A stretch of 64,000 bases of DNA from Euborellia annulipes (lineage: Eukaryota; Arthropoda; Insecta; Dermaptera; Anisolabididae), in assembly GCA_023213315.1 (NCBI GenBank), contig JAKCPI010011563.1, forward strand, positions 1-64,000. The letters are read 5' to 3'. Position numbers and translations under genes: made by a program. Of the stretch, positions 56,041 to 64,000 are shown piece after piece. The notes beneath the pieces are model-generated. The model worked only from the letters and a program-made list of their open reading frames with translations, was not told where the DNA came from and ran no database searches. Numbering within the stretch: the stretch's first letter is position 1; every line of letters begins with the position of its first letter.

Positions 56041-56957
56041 CCTACTCTAAAAGAATGCTTGCAAATTTATATTGGACTCAAAATAATAGAAACGCCATTT
56101 GATACAAAATTATTGTTTGAAAATATAACAAAGGGATAATATTAGGGATTTTTTTTAATCCAACGAATTCAAATATTTCCAACGAAGAAGGTGGAAAATA
56201 GATAAGAGAGCAAAAATAAATAAATCACTTTTTCCATTTTCCTAACCCTTTCTATTTTCTACACAATCTATAAAAATAAAATATAAGCTTAATATACGAT
56301 AAAAAAAAACTCAAAAACAAAATAAAAATGTTTTTAAAAATCTGATTAATAAGAATTTTATATCTCGATAAAATGACTTTTTATAAAGTTAATGAAAGGA
56401 AAAAAAAATAAAATAAGTGAACGAAATAAAAATTCTAAGATAATCAATTTTTAATCAGATTTCTAAAAGAGCATTTCTTATTTTTAGGCCATTTCTACTT
56501 TCATCTAATCGTACGAAATATTTTTGTCACGTAACCTAATAGCAATAAAAAATGAAGATTTTTATTGTACCCCACGTATAGCAAGCTGCTTTCCGGGATA
56601 GATTTAAAGTTAAGAAGAAGAGAAAATCGAAAAATAATTCTAATATCAAATGAAGATAAGAAAAAAGACCAAAAGACCTGGTAAGGTAAGATGATAAAAT
56701 ATAATTTCACCATTCCGAGGCATTTTAGAATTATATAAATTAATTGGTAACCAAATAAATTTTATCGCTCAGGACGAAAAGAGTATCACTAAAGGCTATC
56801 TTTTTCAGATATACACAGTAAAAAAAAAATATGAATTTTCAATCGTTTTTCATATACTTTCGTGCTTGAATTTTAATATTTCCAGTTTGTGAAATCAAAT
56901 TCATAAATTAGTTTAATAAGTAAAAAAAAAAAATGAATCAAATTGAAGTAGCTTAAA
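56041..56957. other. A/T-rich sequence, no gene seen
   Basis: Unassigned. A 70-codon minus-strand frame (56501-56713) is hydrophobic through base composition and has no recognisable family. Confidence 0.4.
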
Positions 56958-56994
56958 AGCCCTCGGGTTTGGTGTAGTTGGTAGCGCGCTTCCC
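56958..56994 (+). mobile_element. Family E SINE head fragment
   Basis: CCTCGGGTTTGGTGTAGTTG and GTAGCGCGCTTCCC match the A-box half of family E and stop where the large fold-back begins, suggesting the fold-back interrupted or replaced the SINE. Confidence 0.6.
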
Positions 56995-57597
56995 TTTTTT
57001 TTAGAGGGGAAGTCATAGATTAAAAATAATATGAATCTTATCCTAATAATAATATGCTTACATGACCATGCTCATTTTTTTTTTTTTTTTTTTTTAAGAT
57101 TAGGCTAGTAGGAAATTTTTTGTTTAAAAAATCTTAAAATTCAAAAACAGCTTGAATTTTTTATAGTCTGAGTAAAACCTCTTGAATTTTATATATATAA
57201 AAAAAACTTTCGTTGTTGATTGGGCAAAAATTGCGGCCCCTGGAGTCGAACCAGGACCTCCACACTTTTGCGGCGGGCGGACTACCATTATTCTAGGTCC
57301 TGCCGCGAAAGCCTGGAGATCCTGGTTCGACACCAGGGGGCGCAATTTTTGCCCAATCAACAAAGTTTTTTATATATATAAAATTCAAGAAGTTTGACTC
57401 ACAATCGTCAGACTATAAAAAATTCAAGCTGTTTTTGAATATTAAGATTTTTTAAACAAAAAATTTCCTACTAATCTTTAAAAATTATTATAAAAAAAAA
57501 AAAAAAATGGGCATGATCATCTAAGCATATTATTATTTGGATAGGATTCATATTATATTTAATCTATGACTCCCCCCTCTAAAAAAAAAAAAAAAAA
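56995..57597. mobile_element. 600-bp fold-back with inverted tRNA-like sequences at its centre
   Basis: Arms of roughly 290 bp begin TTTTTTTTAGAGGGGAAGTC and end with its approximate complement (GACTCCCCCCTCTAAAAAA). At the centre, 57239-57278 and 57300-57337 are inverted tRNA-like 3' halves: the right one reads CCTGGTTCGACACCAGG, a T arm with B box. The two sides differ by small indels. It contains the family F core seen at 5307 and 31290, extended here by long A/T-rich arms. Confidence 0.75.
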
Positions 57598-58152
57598 TGT
57601 TGATACATTTGTCAAAGAACATTTTTTTGTTATGATCTATTGAATGATATCTCTCTTTTAAGTCGTATAATTTTTTTTTGCACGGGAATTGGTCAGAAGA
57701 GATGCTTTTTAGGTGATTTCAAAGTGAAAAAAAAGGTTTATATTCAAAGCAGAAATCAAAAAAAAAAAATTCATTTTTGTTCAAATCGGCTTCTTTCAAA
57801 AAAAAAAAAAAAAAAAAGATAGGGGAAAGAAAAAGATACACTCTCTCTTTTTCTACATTCATTTGAATGAAATATAATATACAGAGTATATAATAAAATA
57901 CTGACATTCCTAATGTAGGAGGATATCGAATGTCATATAGCAGCCAGCGAGGGAGGGAGCATTCTATTGAATAGGATGTCATTTTTTTGATAGAATTCAA
58001 AAATAAAAAATAAAGAGAAGGATGGAGTATTGTTCCGCGTTATATGAATTTCTATTCAAAAAAAACTTTTGAAAATTTTAAGCACAAACCGATATAAAAT
58101 AGGTTAATTGGATAATAAAAAAAAAATATTTACTCTCTTTTGAGGGTGTAAT
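57598..58152. other. A/T-rich sequence, no gene seen
   Basis: Poly-A and poly-T tracts; overlapping frames with lysine or phenylalanine runs are not genes. Confidence 0.45.
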
Positions 58153-58212
58153 CGGGGGGGGGGCGCCCGGCGGGGGCCCCCGGGGGCGGGGGGGAAAAGG
58201 GGGGAGGGGGGT
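58153..58212. repeat. Very G-rich tract
   Basis: About 60 bases almost entirely G and C with several G runs, in an otherwise A/T-rich region. Sequencing error in homopolymers is likely here. If real, it could form G-quadruplexes. Confidence 0.5.
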
Positions 58213-58377
58213 GATAATACAACGTAATCGATATTATTTAAAATTTACTAATTTTCCTTATTCTAATAAAAATAAGAAGCATCAAACTGAGACAAAATTT
58301 AATTTACTCAAACAATCTATGTTCAAAAAACAAATTTCTATAGGTCTATACGGGCAAGAAGAGAAACTTAACGTAAA

Positions 58378-59014
58378 GTCATGGGAAAATATTTATATTT
58401 TGTTAGCATGGCAACCATTTCTCCTATATTCCCTATGAAGTACAGTGAGGGACAATATTAAGTCCCTCCCATGAGTTTTCTACTTGTGATTATTTCATTG
58501 TTTTTAAAAAAATATTATATATTTTTTAATGGAAACTTTCATGGTTCAAACCTAGAAAATTTCTAAGAAAGATTTTCATTTTCTTTTATAAAAACAATTA
58601 AATAATCACAAGTAGAAAACGCATGGGGTGGGACTTAATATTGTCCCTAACTGTACAAGAGTAAAGTGTGCTTCAGACAATTTTGAGAGCAAAATGAGAA
58701 TAAACATTTGAAAGAGCATCTAAAAAATAATTGATTTTTGAATTTTAATCAAAATCTTTAGAGCGAATCGAAAAAAAAAACTGAAAAAGTACATCAGTAA
58801 ACTACTAGTACTTTTTGGCCGAATTTGATTAAAAGCTTATTTTCACGGTCCAGGGGGTGTCTATCTTAAATATGAAATTTCAGCTTCATAGCTCTTTTCA
58901 TTCTTGAAATATTTTGTACACAGACAGACCATGTTGCGAAAACCACTTTTTCGGACTCAGGGGACCTTAAAACGTGTATATTCATCCAAATCTTGACATG
59001 AATCCAATACTTTC

Positions 59015-59070
<56 letters not shown>

Positions 59071-59095
59071 TTTACATATGTAGATAAGGAAAAAT
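58378..59095 (+). mobile_element. Family A element, 5' truncated, split by a MITE
   Basis: Parts 58378-58440 and 58656-59095. CATGGGAAAATATTTATATT starts it and AACATTTGAAAGAGCATC continues after the insert. The 3' hairpin has expanded into a TA dinucleotide repeat (about 59017-59066). The end is degraded (AGATAAGGAAAAATAAA). Confidence 0.85.
58443..58653. mobile_element. Tc1/mariner-type MITE, TA target
   Basis: A 211-bp element flanked by TA (58441-58442 and 58654-58655). The ends are inverted: CAGTGAGGGACAATATTAAG and, in reverse complement on the right, CAGTTAGGGACAATATTAAG. Inner arms TTTTCTACTTGTGATTATTT also pair. Family A copies elsewhere read GAAGTACAAGAGTAAAG without it, confirming the TA site. 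CAGT termini with TA duplication fit Tc1/mariner. Confidence 0.9.
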
Positions 59096-60060
59096 AAAAA
59101 GTATTATATTTCTTTATTTTTACAATATTATAAAGTAAAAGCAAGGCAATATTGTATTATCAAAAAAATATTGACAAACATAAATTCTAGAACCACTGAA
59201 GGGGGGATTTTAAAAATGTGGTGTTATTATATAGGCTAATTAAAATAAAATTTTCAAGTAAAGAGAAATTAGATGTGTTCATTCATGATAAGTGATAATG
59301 AATGTTTCTCTATTACTTGAGTGTTGCATGAAATCGTCTTAAGAGATTAACAGACAAACCACATACATCATGATATGTAGTGAATTCCTGGGCCTAGCAT
59401 ATAAGAGAGAGGAATTAAGATGTTTGCATTTCATATGAGTAAAGTAACCATCTAAAGGGTCCCTCCCTCTTTATCTTTAGGCAAATTATATTAAAAAAAA
59501 ATAAATTAATAAAGTATGTAATTAATTAGAATTCAAAAAGTGCCGAATGTTGGAAATTTTTTAACAGATGTTTTCTTACATCTGTGAAAATCTGGACGTC
59601 TGTAATTATTAGGGCTCGGATTCATAGGCACAAAGATCTTGTAAAATATGGCGGCTAGCACTATTATAAAAGGCACTTAAATGGCAGGTAAGCACGCCAT
59701 ATTGTAAAAAAAATATTTAAAATTGATGTCTTGATGTTTTGTAATTGGTGTGATGGTCGTACAACTCACGATCTTTCTTAATTTCAGTAATAAAGGCGCA
59801 TTTTGTACTAGTTTTGCCAAAATAAAGTACACAAGTATGTAAGTACTAGTATCTAAAATTTACACTAAAAAACGACTATTTATCATAAAAAAGTATTTTT
59901 TTTCAAACTCGGGGGGAGGGGGGGTAATTACCCGTTTACTCCCCCTTGAAATATTTCTTGAAATAAAAAAGGACTAGAAATTAAAAAATGTATAGCTCAG
60001 TTGAAAATTATTGTTTATTTCTTCAAATAGGTACTATAAAAGGATAAAAATGAATGTTAT
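59096..60060. other. A/T-rich sequence, no gene seen
   Basis: A plus-strand GGCAGGTAAGC at about 59685 resembles a 5' splice site but lacks a pyrimidine tract upstream. Poly-G and poly-C tracts near 59910-59945 may mark a degraded MITE. Confidence 0.35.
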
Positions 60061-60086
60061 TAATTTACCTGTAAGGGGGAACAATA
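60061..60086 (-). promoter_or_regulatory. Candidate recursive splice site 3
   Basis: Minus strand: TTGTTCCCCCTTACAG|GTAA, junction between 60069 and 60068, followed by ATTAAT. It has a C-rich tract, ACAG and an immediate GTAAAT. Same form as the sites at 29659 and 52950. Confidence 0.33.
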
Positions 60087-60096
60087 TGTAGGCCTA

Positions 60097-60748
60097 CTTA
60101 TTTACTAAATTGCTTTTAAAAATTATTCCAACACAATAATTCTATAGAAAAATACGATGTGTAAAAAAAAAAAAGATCTAACACTAAATTAAAGCAAAAA
60201 AAAGTGGATTTTTTTTTGATATATATAAATTTTAATCATTTTTTGCAATTTCTTAGCAAGCATAAAAAAAAATGTATGTCCATCAATCATTCTTGATTCT
60301 CTGTTTAATTAATTTGTACAAAAGTACATCGGCCTTATTTGATTTGTTCGGTTTGAATTGAGAGAGAGAGAGGAATGAGAAACATAGGAAAAAAAATTTT
60401 TTATTTCTTTTCCCTCTCTCTCTTTTATCCAGATGTTTTTTTTCTAATACGAGAGATTCGATTTAAAAAAAAAAAAAAAAAAATACGCAGGGAAAAATAT
60501 CGAGTTCATTCTAAAACTTTTCGCATTAATTAAGCTAGTTTGATTGGATTGATCGATATCTTATACTAGAACAGATGGAGAGACTCGAATTCAAGTTGAA
60601 ATAGTTTAATAAAAAAACAAACATTCCCTAGTCAATATTGTAAAACATATTATCAAATACAAAATTAATTGGTACTTCAAAGATCGGAATAACCAGAATA
60701 ATTGTTGGATTTTAATTAATTATTCCCTTATAAACATAATAATCTTTA
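60097..60748. other. A/T-rich sequence with AG/CT hairpin
   Basis: An AG repeat near 60361-60374 and a CT repeat near 60412-60425 are complementary and could fold. The remainder is unassigned. Confidence 0.4.
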
Positions 60749-61033
60749 CTGTTGATATAGGCCCTATAAAAATAAATAATGAGAGTGTACAGTCGGCGCC
60801 ACAAGTGCTCGAGAGTGGACCCTTGAGCGTGGTCAACCAAATCAATATTTTAAAATAAATAAATCATCTTTTTTTTTTTTTTTGTAATACAACTGAAGGG
60901 GAAAAGATAATTTTATGACAACCCTTCTGACAGCTAAGCATTTTGGTTGCCTAAGCTCACTCTCGAGCACATCAGGCGCTTGTGGGTCCGACTGTAGGCT
61001 CTCATTATATAATATTATATATCAACAGTCAAA
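60749..61033. repeat. Inverted repeat containing a possible TA-flanked MITE
   Basis: TA at 60788-60789 and 60995-60996 border CAGTCGGCGCCACAAGTG on the left, and a right end whose reverse complement starts CAGTCGGACCCACAAG: a candidate 205-bp Tc1/mariner-type MITE (60790-60994). However, the inverted symmetry continues outside it (AATGAGAG and CTCTCATT, then CTGTTGATATA and TATATCAACAG), so the whole palindrome may instead be one element. Confidence 0.6.
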
Positions 61034-61078
61034 TATTAAATTCCCTGAATGCTAATGGGGTGAAATATTCATTTTTCC

Positions 61079-61150
61079 TTTCTCTTACTTATTTACTAGT
61101 ATGTTTATATATAGAAAGAAAGTATTTCATTGATGTCATTGTATGATGTT
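61079..61150 (-). mobile_element. Family A 3' end fragment
   Basis: CTTTCTCTTACTTATTTACT, ATATATAGAAAGAAAGTATT and TGATGTCATTG match the 3' terminal hairpin in minus orientation. The rest is missing. Confidence 0.6.
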
Positions 61151-61565
61151 GTGTTGTATATAGAGCCTATATATACTGAGTGGTAGTGTTAAACCTAGGA
61201 TTGCATTTCACCTATTAATGTTAATTTATTTTTGCTCTGTTTGTTTCATATAAAATTTCCCTCGTTAACCACTTTGCTAACATCACACTACCTGTTTATG
61301 TCTTTTAATTAAAAATCATGGAATATAAATTTACTTCTAAAGAAGAAGAAAGGGAATGGTTTTGAGTATTTTCTCTTTGAAATTTTTTTTCTCATTTACT
61401 CATTTGGATTTTTTCTCTTTTTATTTTCTATTTTTTTCTAAGAGAAACCATTGTCAAATTCTACTCTAATCCGACAGTCGTTTGTTCTTTTTAATCATAT
61501 TTTCTATGGTCCAGATCTTTCCATCTCTTATCCTTTAATTAGGCTTATATTTTCATTTCTTTTTT
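61151..61565. other. A/T-rich spacer
   Basis: No recognisable content. Confidence 0.4.
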
Positions 61566-62213
61566 TACTTTCTCTTACCTATGTATATATGTAATATATA
61601 TATATAGAGAAAGTATTGGATTCATGTCATTTTGATGGATCTTCACGTTTTGAGGTCCCCTGAATCCAAAAAAGTGGTTTTCGCGACATGGTCTGTCTGT
61701 CTGTCGTGTGTGTGTCTGTGTGTGTTCAATTTTAAGCATGAAGGAATTGAGCTAGGAGGTTGAAATTTTATATTTAAGTTAGGCACTCTCCTAGGGCGTG
61801 AAAATAAGCTTTTAATCAAAATCGACCAAAGAGTACTAGTACTTTACTGATGTACTTTTTCAGTTTTTTTCGGTTTTCTCAAAATTCGCTCTAACGATTT
61901 TGATTAAAATTCAAAAATCATTTATTTTTTAGGTGCTCTTTCAAATGTATATTCTGATTTTGCTCTCAAAATTGTTTGAAGACCACTTTACTCTTGTATT
62001 TCATAGGGAAGATAGGAGAAATGGTTGCCATGGTAACAAAATATAAATATTTTCCCATACTTATAAATTTTACATCTTGAATTCAATTGTACCCTACTGT
62101 CGGAAACTAAATACATGTCGACACGAAAAATCTGGTGTGACAAGCACAGAACACAACTTTCGATTACCGAAGGTAAGAGAAAGTTGTGTGCTGTGCGCCA
62201 GTCACACCAGATT
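61566..62213 (-). mobile_element. Family A element, full length
   Basis: TACTTTCTCTTACC through GGTCTGTCTGTCTGTCGTGT, CTAGGAGGTTGAAATTTTAT, AGTACTAGTACTTTACTG, GGTTGCCATGGTAACAAAAT and a well-formed 5' hairpin ending GTCACACCAGAT. Small deletion near 61628 removes the AAAATTCGATGTCGAG block. Confidence 0.9.
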
Positions 62214-62299
62214 TTTTTGATTTTTTTCTATAAATATTTAAGAAACTGACATCTTAGTCCATATAGACTTTAAATATTTTATATTTGGGAGTTTATGCA

Positions 62300-62347
62300 T
62301 TTTATTTATTTATACCAATTGGTATCCAAATGATTTAAATAAATATT
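62300..62347 (-). mobile_element. Family E SINE hairpin remnant
   Basis: TTGGTATCCAAATGATTTAA followed by ATCGAAC matches the hairpin and adjacent segment of family E in minus orientation, much diverged. Confidence 0.4.
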
Positions 62348-62606
62348 CATCGAACTTTTAATTGATGAAGGAAGAAGCAACAAGAAACAAGTTAACTCGA
62401 TGCTCAACTTGTATATGAACGACGAGGGCCCAAAGTATAATCAAATATGGCCATCGAGGATTAACCGATGATAACGATTATGCGGGCTGATGATTACAAG
62501 TTATCATGAGAAGGGGGAGGTGAATGTGCAGTTGGCTAACGATCTTGATGAGATTGGACCCCGAGACAAGGGAATTGAGGGCCAGGGCATCAAGTTAATC
62601 ACCTAA
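62348..62606 (+). pseudogene. Coding-like stretch with two in-frame stops, unidentified
   Basis: This block is much less A/T-rich than its flanks. One plus-strand frame stays open from about 62349 to a TAA at 62604-62606 except for TGA TAA at about 62467-62472. Before the stops it includes MLNLYMNDEGPKYNQIWPSR; after them HEKGEVNVQLANDLDEIG and then GPRDKGIEGQGIKLIT. The composition (charged, few repeats) looks like real protein, unlike other frames here. I recognise no family. Options: a decayed exon or processed fragment, two short exons, or chance. It is too short to assign a function. Confidence 0.35.
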
Positions 62607-62747
62607 ACTTTCTAGAAAATAATTAAGTTAAACAAAGTGGACATTAAAAAAAATATTCGAAAAAAAATCATAATCTAACATTAAAAAAATAAGGAAATAA
62701 AAGTAAAGAAAAAAATTGTTCAAAAGAAAGAAAACGAGATTAACAAT

Positions 62748-62790
62748 ACTTTATTTCTATATATTTCATATATAGGGTAAGAGAAAGTAA
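62748..62790 (+). mobile_element. Family A terminal hairpin, abutting next copy
   Basis: ACTTTATTTCTATATATTTC and ATATAGGGTAAGAGAAAGTA form the 3' hairpin of one copy; the next copy starts directly after it. Confidence 0.7.
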
Positions 62791-63185
62791 AAATCTGGTG
62801 TGGCTGTTCGCACAGCACACAACTCTCTATTACCTTCGGTAACAGAAAGTTGTGTTCTGTGCTTGCCACTCCAGATTTTTTGTGACGACACATATTTACT
62901 TTCCGACAGTACGGTACATTCGATTTTCAAAATGTAAAATTTAAAGTATGGGGAAATATTTATATTTTGTTGCCATGGCAACCATTTCTCCTATCTTTTC
63001 TATGGAGTACAGGACTAAAGTGGTTTTCATAAGATTTCAATGGCAAAATGAGAATATACATTTTAAAGAGTATCTAAAACATAATTGATTTTTGAATTTT
63101 AATCAAAATCGTTGGAGCGAATTTTGAGAAAATCGAAAAATACTGAAAAAGTGCATCAGTAAAGTACTAGTACTCTTTGGTCAAG
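62791..63185 (+). mobile_element. Family A element, 3' truncated
   Basis: 5' hairpin complete (TCTGGTGTGGCTG to CCACTCCAGATT), then GCAACCATTTCTCC, TTTTAATCAAAATCGTTGGA and AGTACTAGTACTCTTTGG, then stops. The microsatellite core and the 3' part are absent. Confidence 0.85.
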
Positions 63186-63290
63186 TGTTCAAAGATAAAA
63201 ATTATAAATTCTATCAATTATTATTATTATTATTATTATTATTTTTTTTTTTTTGTTTTTTTTTTGTTCAGAAGAGCTTTTAAGTTTAAA

Positions 63291-63379
63291 AAAATCTGGT
63301 CGCACAGCACACAACTTTCTCTTACCTTCGGTAACGGAAAGTTGTGTGCTGTGTAAATATATAGGTAAGAGAAAGTAAA
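63291..63379 (+). mobile_element. Minimal family A derivative, ends only
   Basis: Only about 89 bp: the left side TCTGGTCGCACAGCACACAA, the AACTTTCTCTTACC/GGTAACGGAAAGTT hairpin, then directly ATATATAGGTAAGAGAAAGT. All internal sequence is deleted. It keeps both subterminal inverted repeats and lies between a T-rich and an A-rich flank, like complete copies. Confidence 0.8.
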
Positions 63380-63725
63380 AAAAAAAAAAAATGGATAAAT
63401 TGATTTATTCAAAGCTTCTATCGTTCTTGATCAGCGTCAACAAGAGAAAGATGTTTAGAAGGGAAGGTGATATTTGATTTTCTCTTTATATATATTTTAA
63501 CCATTATCATCATCTTCATCCATCCCTCTTCTATTTCAATTCTTTTCTTTTCTTTATGTGAGCATACGAAAGGCAAAACCGACGCGAGTGTGAGGCTTTT
63601 ATTTGACAAGAGGGCCTTGCAAGTGCATGGAATTCCTTTTAAGGCAATTCGTCGTCTTAAAAAAAGAGGACAAATGCTCTGTGTCAACCTGAGAGAGAGA
63701 TTATGACTTCATTTCAATCTATTTT
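63380..63725. other. Unique segment with overlapping frames
   Basis: Frames of 79 codons (plus, 63467-63706) and 89 codons (minus, 63418-63687) overlap. The stretch 63560-63690 is G/C-richer and has no repeat match; the plus frame includes RLLFDKRALQVHGIPFKAI. No family recognised, so coding status is open. Confidence 0.25.
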
Positions 63726-63981
63726 TACTTTCTCTTACCTATGTATATACGTAATATATAGACTATATAGAGAGAAAGAATTGGATTCATATCAAAAATT
63801 CGATGTCGAGATTTTGATGGATATACACGTTTTGAAGTCCCAAGAATCCAAAAAAGTGGTTTTCGCAAAATGGTCTGTCTGTGTGTGTATGTGTCTGTCT
63901 GGGTTCAATTTAAAGCATGAAGGATTGCTTTTAATCAAAATCGGCCAAAAAGTACTTTGCTGAAGTAATTTTTCCGTTTTT
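63726..63981 (-). mobile_element. Family A element, interrupted by another copy
   Basis: TACTTTCTCTTACC, then CGATGTCGAGATTTTGATGG, GGTTTTCGCAAAATGGTCTG, and AATCGGCCAAAAAGTACTTT. At TTTTTCCGTTTTTT it passes into a new TACTTTCTCC start, so another family A copy appears inserted here. Confidence 0.8.
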
Positions 63982-64000
63982 TTACTTTCTCCTATAGAGA
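63982..64000 (-). mobile_element. Family A element start, cut by window end
   Basis: TACTTTCTCCTATAGAGA is the 3' terminal hairpin sequence in minus orientation. The rest lies beyond the window. Confidence 0.6.

Noticed and set aside
59680..59692. GGCAGGTAAGC as a plus-strand ratchet point
   Set aside because: No pyrimidine-rich tract precedes the AG, unlike the three minus-strand sites.

Overview
The window is eukaryotic, strongly A/T-rich, intergenic or intronic DNA. I find no gene I can name. No reading frame exceeds about 120 codons, and most of the longer ones lie inside dispersed repeats. There are no operons, rRNA genes, CRISPR arrays, or transposase or reverse-transcriptase frames. 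The repeat types (tRNA-derived SINEs, a 5S-rRNA-like SINE, MITEs, fold-back elements) and splice-like signals point to an animal, and the style suggests an invertebrate such as an arthropod or crustacean. The phylum is inference only.

The window is best read as layers of non-autonomous mobile elements. Family A (about 20 copies and fragments, full length about 665 bp) is the dominant one. It starts with a hairpin beginning TCTGGTGTGAC, has a CACACAGACAGAC microsatellite core, and ends in a hairpin closing GGTAAGAGAAAGTA. Its ends carry a 13-14 bp subterminal inverted repeat and it sits in A/T runs, as in Helentron-associated (HINE/DINE-like) elements. Family B (about 450 bp, 3 copies) is older: one copy is split by a family A insertion. 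Family A copies are in turn split by a TA-flanked mariner-like MITE, a TTAA-associated MITE (family C) and a fold-back element.

The 0-16 kb part holds a TTAA MITE, SINEs with 8-13 bp target duplications, a MITE with 8-bp target duplications, three family B copies, a 5S-like SINE and two family A copies. The 17-30 kb part is rich in fold-back elements whose arms carry a CTGANGA-stem-GAAAC motif like a hammerhead core. The 30-40 kb part has full family A copies, a 92-bp G-rich tandem duplication and a tRNA-like SINE. The 41.7-43.6 kb part is a single 1.9-kb near-perfect palindrome flanked by CTAT. The 43.7-64 kb part is dense family A, with SINE pairs, fold-backs and a short coding-like stretch at 62.35-62.6 kb.

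Three observations do not reduce to ordinary repeats. First, three sites on the minus strand join a pyrimidine-rich 3' splice site directly to GTAA (29.66, 52.95 and 60.07 kb), the form of recursive-splicing ratchet points, as if the window lay in a giant minus-strand intron. Second, the palindrome TAGGCCTA occurs 11 times, far above expectation for this composition, mostly outside the repeats. Third, fold-backs of unrelated sequence share the hammerhead-like core.
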